NCBI RefSeq assembly: GCF_013393905.1
Contig: NZ_CP040272.1
Coordinates: 992,001-1,056,000, forward strand
From: Nostoc sp. C052
GTDB lineage: Bacteria > Cyanobacteriota > Cyanobacteriia > Cyanobacteriales > Nostocaceae
Direction: 5' to 3'
Length of the DNA stretch: 64,000 bases
Position numbers and translations under genes: made by a program. Every line of letters begins with the position of its first letter. Within the stretch, counting starts at the first letter, position 1. Shown in pieces: positions 57,301 through 64,000 of the stretch. The notes below the pieces were generated by a model. That model saw nothing but the letters and a program-made list of their open reading frames with translations. It had not been told where the DNA came from and searched no databases.

Positions 57301-58040
57301 TTATCGAAGATTAATAAACAACGCTGCGATCGCAAATAATGTAACAGCCGCGAAATTTTACCTTCAACTGTTTCTGGATAATCAATTTCTTGCTGACTAG
57401 ATAATAATTTTAATAAATCGATTAATATCTCTTGTACTGGTGGTGCATTTCGCAAACTTCGCCAAATCACACATTTAAACTCGCCCTGTAATTGTTGCGC
57501 CAGCTTGATAGAGAGAGAAGTTTTTCCCATCCCACCCATTCCTAACAAAGCCACAAGCCGACAACGATCGACTAAAATCCACTGTTGTAACTGAGCTAGT
57601 TCTCGTTGTCTTCCGTAGAAAAAATCAACATCGATTGCATCTCCCCAATCTTGATATGAAGTCTTAACTTCTGTAATCAGTAAATTATTAGTAACTTTTA
57701 CTCTCGTTTCTTCTTCAAGATTATTAAATAAATTTTCTTTTTCTGAAGTTAATTGTACCGTCACCTTCTCTAGTTTAAATCGACGCTCAATTGCGGTTCG
57801 GAAACTTGTTTTATTAACTTTTTCTCCTAACACGTCTGAAAGCAGTTTCCAGAGCTTCGGGCCAATATCATGTTTTAAGTAAGCTGGAGAATAGCCATAA
57901 ATATCAGCAATGCGATCGTAACTTTGGCGTTCCAAAGACCAGGACTCACGCAACATAGCTTGTTGGAGATCGCTCAAATGAATTCTTGACTTGGCAAAAA
58001 CGAGAGCGTCTGTAAATGCGAGTGCTTGCTCAATATCCAT
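54345..58040 (-). CDS. NB-ARC-type NTPase with 14 WD40 repeats
   Basis: A 1231-aa protein. Residues 1-90 are a helical domain of the vMAP/HTH-like kind (ALAFTDALVFAKSRIHLSDLQQAMLRES). The NB-ARC/STAND core has LVALLGMGGMGKTSLS (Walker A), LLIFDNIETIL (Walker B) and GNPLALKIIA. Fourteen WD40 repeats follow (GH-x-V-SVAFSPDG-LASGS-D-TIRLW), enough for two seven-blade propellers. STAND NTPases switch on when a ligand binds the sensor domain; similar proteins are abundant in filamentous cyanobacteria and include defence sensors. No effector domain other than the N-terminal helices is seen. Confidence 0.9.
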   Translation of the reverse strand: MDIEQALAFTDALVFAKSRIHLSDLQQAMLRESWSLERQSYDRIADIYGYSPAYLKHDIGPKLWKLLSDVLGEKVNKTSFRTAIERRFKLEKVTVQLTSEKENLFNNLEEETRVKVTNNLLITEVKTSYQDWGDAIDVDFFYGRQRELAQLQQWILVDRCRLVALLGMGGMGKTSLSIKLAQQLQGEFKCVIWRSLRNAPPVQEILIDLLKLLSSQQEIDYPETVEGKISRLLHYLRSQRCLLIFDNIETILQPNDQSKSSYLEGYEAYGEIFRQIGEIRHQSCLVLTSRYQPPEVRLLEGASLPVRAFQLTGLKKTEAQELLQLKGNFQGSTEEWNRLVEAYAGNPLALKIIATTIQNLFDGSISDFLNQKAFVFGNIRNLIDQQFERLSESEKTVIYWLAIYRDPASFSELRSDIFPPRTPQELIDILESLEQRSLIEKAKVTLIEKHRTQFSLQPVVMEYVTEKLVAQVCQEILAGLEANAEQKNLLFKTHALLKSQAKDYVRETQVRFILKPILERLLLDRLLIEVSEKLAIENLLTQCLNKLRGTSSVKIGYAAGNILNLLCQLQSTLTNYNFSNLTIWQAYLQDVNLHNVNFEYSDLSQCVFAETFGMVFAGIAFSPDGTLLATGDAEGGLRLWQVATGQLVINFAGHLGWVWSLAFSPDGQLLASCSSDKTIRLWDVNTGKCLRTLSGHASSIWSVAFSADGQILASGGDEPTIRLWNVNTGDCYKILSGHTDRILSVSWSPDGQTLASGSADFTIRLWKINGECDRILEGHSDRIWSLSWSPDGQTLASGSADFTIRLWEVSTGKCKILQEHCDRVRSIAFSPNAQMLVSASDDKTVRIWETNTGQCLNILPGHTNSIFSVAFNADGQTIASGSTDQTVKLWDVSTGRCFKTLKGYSNSVFSVAFNVDGQTLASGSTDQTVRLWNVNTGTCLKKFIGHSGWVTSVAFHPDGDLLASSSVDRTIRLWSVSTGQCLQTLRGHVNWVQSVAFSPDRQILASGSDDQTIRLWSVSTGKCLNILQGHSSWIWCVTFSPNGEFLASSSEDQTIRLWSIATGECLQILEGHTSRVQAIAFSPDGQILSSASEDETVRLWSIDTGECLNIFEGHSNSVWSVAFSPEGDILASSSLDQTVRIWDRYAGVCLKVLPVMPHAMRSAIAFGKSTEYYAIASGSQNGTIQIWDAQTGECLKTLNPDRPYQGTNITGVTGITIAQKGVLKALGAFEV

Positions 58041-58159
58041 TGCTGCGATCGGCGAAAGTTAAATACACTTTAAATTCTCTAAGTAGAATGGCATAATTCA
58101 TTTATCAGATAATAGCAAAAACAATATGCAGTATTTTACAAATTCTTTACATAAAGCTT

Positions 58160-60013
58160 ATGCTTCAGTCATTAATTAGTCGAATTTGGGAATTACTTTT
58201 ACGCTTACTCTTACAGAGGATTACTCTTGTACTCACGCTGATGTTATGTGCAGCGATCGCGATCGCAATTTCTAATATGTCTGCGCTTTCATCGAGCTTG
58301 ATTGAATCCCAAGCAGTGCAAAATGCTGCCTTACATATCCAATCATTGACTCAAGCATTTGATCTTTACAGCGCCGCCGCCGCCGAACGAGCTAAAGTTG
58401 TGCGTGGAATTACCGTTACCCACGCTTACCTCAATACCAAAGGCGCAATCCCCTTACCCTCAACTTTTGCGATCGAACTTGGCGAGCAAATTAGTGAAAA
58501 AAATGCCGAAATGTCTGTACGACTGTACAGTAACTATCCATATCCTTGGCGCACGGCGACAGGGGGAGCAAAAGACGCATTTGAGCGCGATGCACTCAAC
58601 TTCTTGAGAGATAATCCTCGTCAAAAATTTTATCGTCTTGAGAAGCAAAATGGATCTACCACCTTGCGTTATGCCCAAGCCAGCCTGATGAAACCAAGTT
58701 GCGTAACTTGTCATAACACAGATCCTACTAGTCCCAAGAAAAACTGGGAAGTCGGAGACGTTGCTGGAGCTTGGGAGATATCTCAATCTCTCAATAATTT
58801 AATGACTAAAACTAACCAAAGTCTCCAAGGAACCTTCGCTATGTTAGGCGGTATGTCAGTCTTAGGACTCTCAGGATTGACACTTGTCATCGGGAAACTC
58901 CGAGAAAACGGCAGAAATTTAGAGCATCGAGTCAGAGAACGAACCACAGATTTGGCAGAAGCTAACACTGAATTAGAAAAAAGGAACCAATTAATTCGTC
59001 AAGTTTTCGGACGATATTTGAGCGATACAGTTGTCGCTAATTTGTTAGAAAGCCCTGAAAGATTAAAACTCGGTGGTGAACGTCGCAAAATCACTATTCT
59101 CACCTCTGACTTACGAGGCTTCACATCTCTCTCAGAACGCTTTCCACCGGAAGAAGTAATTCACATTCTCAACCTCTATTTAGAATATATGGCTGATGTA
59201 ATTAATCATTATCAAGGCACAATTGATGAGTTTATGGGAGACGGTATTCTAGTCTTATTTGGTGCGCCGATCGCTAAAGAAGATGATGCCCTCAGAGCCG
59301 TTACCTGCGCCTGTGCCATGCAGTTAGCAATGGGTGGTGTTAATGAAAAAATGAAAGCCCTTGGCTGGCCACCGTTAGAAATGGGAATTGGAATTAATAC
59401 AGGCGAAGTTATAGTTGGTAATATTGGTTCCGAGAAACGGACTAAATATGGAATTGTCGGTAGTCAAGTAAATCTCACCTATCGAATTGAGTCATATACT
59501 AGTGGTGGTCAAATTCTCATTTCCGAGCAAACTTTCCAAGAAGTCGGATCGAGCGTCAGAATTATTGGACAAAAGCAAGTTCAGCCAAAAGGTGTGAGCC
59601 AGCCGATTACCATTTACGAAGTATATGGTGTAGGTGGACGATACAATCTTTATTTGCCCAAAGAAGAAGAACTATTTTTTCCTGTTCCTCAAGAAATACC
59701 GCTTTTATACACTATTTTACATGACAAGCAAATGGTTAATACAGTATTTTACGGGCGTTTAGTCAAACTATCAGCCAAAGGAGCCGAATTACAGGTAGAT
59801 ATACCAAATGAAATTCCACCTCAGCTAACTAATATTAAAATAAATCTTTTAACATCAAAAAACTCCTCCCAAGTGAGTGAAGATATCTATGCCAAAGTCT
59901 TAGAAAAACTGGCAGATAAAGGAAGTTTTTTTATTAATTTTACCTCTGTTCCTCCAGCAATTTTAACTCAGTTTGATAACCTATATCAGATGATTTCTCA
60001 AAAATCTAATTAA
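58160..60013 (+). CDS. Haem-sensor class III adenylate/guanylate cyclase
   Basis: A 617-aa protein. An N-terminal membrane helix (LVLTLMLCAAIAIAISNMSALSS) leads into a DUF3365 domain with SCVTCHNTD (CxxCH, c-type haem) near residues 175-181. A second membrane helix (GMSVLGLSGLTLVIGKL) and a linker follow. The class III cyclase domain has LTSDLRGFTSLSERFPPEEVI, EFMGDGILVLFGAP and GINTGEVIVGNIGSE. The last about 120 residues resemble a PilZ-like extension. It likely makes cAMP (or cGMP) in response to a redox or gas signal at the periplasmic haem. Confidence 0.85.
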   Translation: MLQSLISRIWELLLRLLLQRITLVLTLMLCAAIAIAISNMSALSSSLIESQAVQNAALHIQSLTQAFDLYSAAAAERAKVVRGITVTHAYLNTKGAIPLPSTFAIELGEQISEKNAEMSVRLYSNYPYPWRTATGGAKDAFERDALNFLRDNPRQKFYRLEKQNGSTTLRYAQASLMKPSCVTCHNTDPTSPKKNWEVGDVAGAWEISQSLNNLMTKTNQSLQGTFAMLGGMSVLGLSGLTLVIGKLRENGRNLEHRVRERTTDLAEANTELEKRNQLIRQVFGRYLSDTVVANLLESPERLKLGGERRKITILTSDLRGFTSLSERFPPEEVIHILNLYLEYMADVINHYQGTIDEFMGDGILVLFGAPIAKEDDALRAVTCACAMQLAMGGVNEKMKALGWPPLEMGIGINTGEVIVGNIGSEKRTKYGIVGSQVNLTYRIESYTSGGQILISEQTFQEVGSSVRIIGQKQVQPKGVSQPITIYEVYGVGGRYNLYLPKEEELFFPVPQEIPLLYTILHDKQMVNTVFYGRLVKLSAKGAELQVDIPNEIPPQLTNIKINLLTSKNSSQVSEDIYAKVLEKLADKGSFFINFTSVPPAILTQFDNLYQMISQKSN

Positions 60014-60241
60014 ACATAATATCAACTAGTACACCGTAGCGGAATTTTGGCTACATTTAACAAACATACAGTCCGCCTTATAGTAAAAACTCTGTCGTCC
60101 TTCTGCATTTAAACTAAAACCTATCATCATAAAATTAAGTTACTAACTTATAAAATCCCTCTGTGGGTTCATCAAAATTGTAAGTATTTTTTATAACATA
60201 TAGGATGCACACTTCCATTTTCCATCAGTGCGTAAATCCTC

Positions 60242-61825
60242 ATGGCTAAAGTTGAAGAATTGACACCCCAGCAACTCTCCGAAACAGACCTGAAACCACG
60301 AGGGAGAGTTTATCGGAGTCCTATCAGTTGGCGCGACCAGTTTTTGTACCAATTAATCGTAGATAGATTCAGTGATGATAATGAAAATCAAAGAGAACTT
60401 TTTGACCACACCAACCATGCAAAATTCCAGGTTAAAGACAAAGCCGACTGGATGGCAGCAGGTACGGAGTTTGTAGGTGGTACTCTTAGGGGAATTAAGA
60501 GTAAATTAGACTACTTGCAGCGATTGGGAGTAACAACGCTGTGGATTAACCCACCTTGGCAACAACATTCTCAATTAGAAACTTACCACAGCGATCGCAT
60601 CCAAGAATTTTTAGATGTTGACCCCCACTTTGGCACTCGTCAAGATTTAAGAGATTTAATTGATGCTGCCCACGATCGCCGGATGTATGTCATCCTCGAT
60701 GTAATATACAACCAAAGTGCTGATAACTGGTTCAACAGAGATGAAGTAATTGCAGCACTAGCCAGAGTTTATCAATATTGGATTGCTCTTTCTGACTGCG
60801 ATGGCTTGCGGATAGATAGCCTCAAGCACATTTCTCCAGAAGATTCGCGCAAATTTTGCACCGCAATTCGTGAATACGCCGAATCTATCGGTAAAGAAAA
60901 CTTTCTACTGACTGGAGAAATCACCTCCGGTAGTATGGCTAGTGCATACATAGACATTATTGGGCGTAACCTCAGTGCTGTATTAGACATCGTGCAGTCC
61001 CCTAATGAATTGACCGCATTCACAAGAGGATTAGTACACCCAAAGCAATTTTTTGATTTGTATAGCGAGAAAAATCTTGCCGGAGAATACCGCCAAGTTG
61101 GGATATATCATCTCTCCATCTTGGATGATGGTGATATGTCATTCCGTGCCAATAAGCAGCGATTTGCCGCATACAGCAACGTGCCTAATCTCTATGAGCA
61201 AGTTGCCCATGCTGTGGGTGTGCAATTAACAATGCCAGGAATTCCTGTTATTTATTATGGAACAGAACAGGCTTTTGATGGCAATGAAGGTTATCACGAT
61301 TACAGTATAGAAGGTGAACGGTTTGCGGAAAATAGATATATCCGAGAAGCAATGTTTGGCGGTGCTTTTGGCGCATTTCAAACAGCCGACTGTCATTTCT
61401 TCAATATCGACCATCCTACCTATTTGCGGATAGCTGCGATCGCCCGGATTCGCAACCGTCACGATAAAATTGGCAAAGCATTGCGCCGTGGACATCACTA
61501 CCTGCGCGAAACATCCTTTCAAAACTCCCCCTTCTCCATTCCCGGACAAGGTGAATTAGTTGCTTGGTCACAAGTTTTATTTGACACAGAAGTGTTGATG
61601 GTGTTGAATACCAACGGCTTAGAAAATCGGTGTGCAGAAGTGACAGTAGATACTTACACGCATACTCAAGACTCAAGTATAACTTTTTTATACAAAAGTG
61701 ATTGGAGCAATGCCGATTTACGTAATCCACGGCAGAATCAAACTGTAGCTGTGCAACATCACAATGACGGTCGCGCAACAGTGAAAATTGATTTGCCTCC
61801 TTCAGGAATGGCAATTTTGGCATAG
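60242..61825 (+). CDS. Alpha-amylase family glycoside hydrolase (GH13-like)
   Basis: 527 aa: WRDQFLYQLIVDRFSDDN start, GGTLRGIKSKLDYLQRLGVTTLWINP, DCDGLRIDSLKH (nucleophile Asp) and LTGEITSGSMASAY (acid/base Glu). Region I reads DVIYNQSAD, where Asn-His is usual, and the region IV NHD box is LDDGDMSF. It may act on alpha-glucans or sucrose-like sugars, or be a variant with altered activity. No signal peptide. Confidence 0.82.
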   Translation: MAKVEELTPQQLSETDLKPRGRVYRSPISWRDQFLYQLIVDRFSDDNENQRELFDHTNHAKFQVKDKADWMAAGTEFVGGTLRGIKSKLDYLQRLGVTTLWINPPWQQHSQLETYHSDRIQEFLDVDPHFGTRQDLRDLIDAAHDRRMYVILDVIYNQSADNWFNRDEVIAALARVYQYWIALSDCDGLRIDSLKHISPEDSRKFCTAIREYAESIGKENFLLTGEITSGSMASAYIDIIGRNLSAVLDIVQSPNELTAFTRGLVHPKQFFDLYSEKNLAGEYRQVGIYHLSILDDGDMSFRANKQRFAAYSNVPNLYEQVAHAVGVQLTMPGIPVIYYGTEQAFDGNEGYHDYSIEGERFAENRYIREAMFGGAFGAFQTADCHFFNIDHPTYLRIAAIARIRNRHDKIGKALRRGHHYLRETSFQNSPFSIPGQGELVAWSQVLFDTEVLMVLNTNGLENRCAEVTVDTYTHTQDSSITFLYKSDWSNADLRNPRQNQTVAVQHHNDGRATVKIDLPPSGMAILA

Positions 61826-61927
61826 CTACAACAGTTACAACTTTGATAAAAATTGCAACACCCTGCACTTTAGGAGTACAGGGCGTAAAACAGCTATATT
61901 TTGTGTGATTCCCAGTTTCTATTTACC

Positions 61928-62302
61928 TCAAAGCCAATCTCGATAAGCAGATATTTCATTTACGCTGATTTCAAACGGCGTCCCCTTTCCAAATGGCGGA
62001 TAAACGCGAATTTTGCCATTGCTAGCAAACCGCTCTAACCTATTACCTAACTGGGGAATATTGCTGACGATATGCCAGTAAGATACTAAGTCAGGGCAAT
62101 CAATAATTAATGTGAGGATGCTAGCATTTGTTGTGAGATACCACTGACAATTAGATAATAGGACTCGCGTAATGCGATCGCACGCTAAAAAAAAGCATCT
62201 ACCAGTAGACTGCTCTAGCTCCATTTGCAGCATTCCATCCTGTTTTGTTACCTCAGTGGGAGGTAAATCATCGGGAGGAAGCAAGTATAGTTTAGAAGAC
62301 AT
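61928..62302 (-). CDS. Small conserved protein, paralogue of the gene at 29774
   Basis: A 124-aa protein, similar over its length to the one at 29774-30148 (see there). It overlaps the LLM flavin oxidoreductase by 11 bases, so it is translated with it. No known domain; the conserved ACDR-LLS-C-WY-TT-A and PPFGKGTPFEI-VNE-SAYRDWL segments suggest a folded protein of about 110 residues. Confidence 0.75.
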   Translation of the reverse strand: MSSKLYLLPPDDLPPTEVTKQDGMLQMELEQSTGRCFFLACDRITRVLLSNCQWYLTTNASILTLIIDCPDLVSYWHIVSNIPQLGNRLERFASNGKIRVYPPFGKGTPFEISVNEISAYRDWL

Positions 62303-63299
62303 AATTTCGCACCTCTTGGTTGTAGCGCGTCAAACTGTCCAGGTTTTTTTGCAAATCCGCAGACGAGGGTTTGAGTGCTAGCGTACCTAAATTTAGTTCG
62401 TCCTGAAATTTCTTGATTTTGTCTCGACAAGTCTCCACATCACCGATAATTGAATTCTCAATCAAATAATCTTCATCGAAACAAATATTTGTGCGGTCGA
62501 ATGGTTTTTGGTTGGGATTCGCACTATTTTTCAATACTTCAGCTGAATTAGCTTTCATTTTCTGGCTAAATTTGCGAACGAAAGGTAACGTTTCACTCAC
62601 TGCCTCGTCAAATGTTTTGCCAACAAAAAAGAAGCGTGCCAACACTAATTTTTCCGCACCACTAGAATTTAAGGCTCGATATTTGCTAACAGTATCCTTC
62701 AATCTCTCTAGGGAAAATGGCGGCCCACCCATCAAGCTGAAGGAATGTTTAGCAGCCAACTCGATCCCATCATCGCCGCCAGTGGCAACATACACTGGTA
62801 TTTGACTCTGCAATGGTTTTGGGTAAATCGTTAAGCGATCGCATTGATAATACTTGCCATTAAATGATACATCAGTTTCATATAACAGCTTTTGAATCAG
62901 TGCGATCGCCTCTAGCATCTTAGGACGGGCTTCACTTGGTAAGGTCGCAAAGTGCTTATTTTGTTGAGGAAAGGGGCCGCCTTTGGCAACTCCAAATAAT
63001 AATCGTCCATTGCACAAGTTATCCAAAGTGGCAATATCTTCCGCCACCCGAATCGGGTTATGGAATGGCAGCAACACCGCCGCAGTGCCTAATTGGATAG
63101 TTGAAGTCAATCCTGCCAAGTGTGCCATTAACAGCAACATGGACGGGCTGAGATTGGATTCACTAAAATGGTGTTCGCTTACCCAAGCTTCCTCAAAACC
63201 CAAGCTTTCAGCCTGTTTTACCAGCGCAACTTGCTCAAACATGGCACGATGAGCATCTTGGTGAAAATTATCGTAATTGCAGAAAATTCCAGTTTTCAT
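62292..63299 (-). CDS. LLM-class flavin-dependent oxidoreductase
   Basis: 335 aa, luciferase-like TIM barrel: AMFEQVALVKQAESLGFEEAWVSEHHFSE, LFGVAKGGPFPQQNK, and PVYVATGGDDGIELAAKHSF. It uses FMN or F420-like cofactors; the substrate is unknown. It is followed by the small partner gene. Confidence 0.85.
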   Translation of the reverse strand: MKTGIFCNYDNFHQDAHRAMFEQVALVKQAESLGFEEAWVSEHHFSESNLSPSMLLLMAHLAGLTSTIQLGTAAVLLPFHNPIRVAEDIATLDNLCNGRLLFGVAKGGPFPQQNKHFATLPSEARPKMLEAIALIQKLLYETDVSFNGKYYQCDRLTIYPKPLQSQIPVYVATGGDDGIELAAKHSFSLMGGPPFSLERLKDTVSKYRALNSSGAEKLVLARFFFVGKTFDEAVSETLPFVRKFSQKMKANSAEVLKNSANPNQKPFDRTNICFDEDYLIENSIIGDVETCRDKIKKFQDELNLGTLALKPSSADLQKNLDSLTRYNQEVRNYVF

Positions 63300-63439
63300 T
63301 ACTTATGTTGATACTTTGTATTCACCGTAGGTGCTGGTTATTCTAGTGGTCGATAGGTTTGTAGTAAACACTAAACTGCTTACTACAAAAACATTTACCC
63401 CTCTCAATTAATGCCATGAATAGACTTCTTGCATAAGTC

Positions 63440-63569
63440 GGGAAAAGGGGAAGGTGGGGCCCCCTCTGGGGATAAGGGGCGGGGGGAAGGGGAAAAGGTT
63501 CTGTATTGTCCCCTTCCCCTTTAACCTTTACCCTTTTCCCCCTCTTGCAAAAGTGCTTTTTGCAAGAGG
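63440..63569. repeat. G/C-rich inverted repeat and hairpin
   Basis: GGGAAAAGGGGAAGG-type purine tracts (63440-63500) face the complementary CCCCTTCCCCTTT tracts (63511-63540). CCTCTTGCAAAA (63541-63552) pairs with TTTTGCAAGAGG (63558-63569) and could end the minus-strand gene at 63578. Confidence 0.6.
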
Positions 63570-63577
63570 TCTAATCA

Positions 63578-63943
63578 CTAAGTTGCAACCCACTGCAACT
63601 CCAACCATAGACGTGGGTTGTTCTCTTTGACCTTCGACATCGGATCGCGCAATAATCGCTTGGCATTCATACAAACAACCTGGATTAAACCCATATTGTC
63701 TGCAACTTCTCTGAGTATTTCTTTTTGAGCTTGCACACAGGAAATCATTTCGTCAGAGCAATAAATTCCTATATATTGCAAACGTCTGGCAGGTCGTCCC
63801 CAAAAACAGGTGATGACTTTCACATAACACCCATCCAGCAATTCTCCAACTTGCGGGTAGTAATGGTTGACGACTCTTGTGAATTCTTTGGCTAAGATAT
63901 CTTCAGCAATCATTGGAACTGATATTTCTGTAGCGTCCATCAC
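63578..63943 (-). CDS. Hypothetical protein
   Basis: A 121-aa protein (IAEDILAKEFTRVVNHYYPQVGELLDGCYVKVITCFWGRPARRLQYIGIYCSDE, and NPRLWLELQWVAT at the end). No domain recognised. Codon use is ordinary, and the hairpin after the stop supports a real gene. Confidence 0.6.
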   Translation of the reverse strand: MMDATEISVPMIAEDILAKEFTRVVNHYYPQVGELLDGCYVKVITCFWGRPARRLQYIGIYCSDEMISCVQAQKEILREVADNMGLIQVVCMNAKRLLRDPMSKVKENNPRLWLELQWVAT

Positions 63944-64000
63944 GCTATTTAATATAACATAATTTTATCAATTAAATATGACAAAATAGCCTATTAGGCT

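Overview
The window is chromosomal DNA of a heterocyst-forming, nitrogen-fixing cyanobacterium of the Nostoc/Anabaena type. The evidence is a nif cluster in Nostoc order (nifK, Mo-nitrogenase C-terminal protein, nifE, nifN, nifX, DUF269, DUF683, nifW, hesA, hesB, fdxH), a nifD gene broken at the 11-bp core of the xisA-excised nifD element, uptake-hydrogenase genes hupSL with hupW and an extended hyp operon, many heptanucleotide tandem repeats between genes, and frequent GCGATCGC-type palindromes. No database search was run; names rest on motifs, gene order and recalled family knowledge.

Bases 1 to about 15,494 are the nifK-proximal part of a large nifD excision element. Its other border lies left of the window, so the element exceeds 15.4 kb. 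It carries a truncated carotenoid-type FAD oxidoreductase; a retron-type reverse transcriptase inside a duplicated cassette of leader RNA, tRNA-like sequence and retron ncRNA; a slipin-like protein; a Uma2 nuclease; a broken GNAT gene; a retropepsin-like pair; a 1643-aa DUF4011-type helicase/endonuclease fusion; PIN toxin-antitoxin remnants; and xisA. The content is defence-like and partly decayed.

Bases 15,484 to about 27,600 are the nif cluster: the nifD 3' fragment, nifK through fdxH, feoA, a molybdate-binding mop gene, then a P-loop protein followed by nifV. Bases 28,000 to 35,300 hold an ankyrin protein, a SagB-type flavin oxidoreductase with a small partner, hupW, and an accessory stretch (HicAB with broken hicA, a PIN/Phd toxin-antitoxin pair, a DUF262/HNH GmrSD-like protein, two unknown proteins).

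Bases 35,300 to 50,550 are hydrogenase genes: hupSL on the minus strand with an uninterrupted hupL, then on the plus strand the extended hyp operon (TPR, two small membrane proteins, NifU-Rieske, NHL, hypF, hypC, hypD, hypE, hypA, hypB). HupW and the Hyp proteins mature the HupL that recycles H2 released by nitrogenase.

Bases 50,700 to 64,000 carry an RTX calcium-binding repeat protein with 312-bp tandem DNA repeats, an NTPase with 14 WD40 repeats, a haem-sensor adenylate/guanylate cyclase, an alpha-amylase family protein, an LLM flavin oxidoreductase with a second copy of the small partner seen beside SagB, and an unknown protein.

The most unusual feature is the retron region at 1.73-4.13 kb. 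A structured leader, tRNA-like RNA and a retron-type a1/a2 ncRNA occur twice as a direct repeat flanking one reverse transcriptase. Base changes between the copies are largely compensatory in several helices, and at least one tRNA-like copy has no normal anticodon loop.
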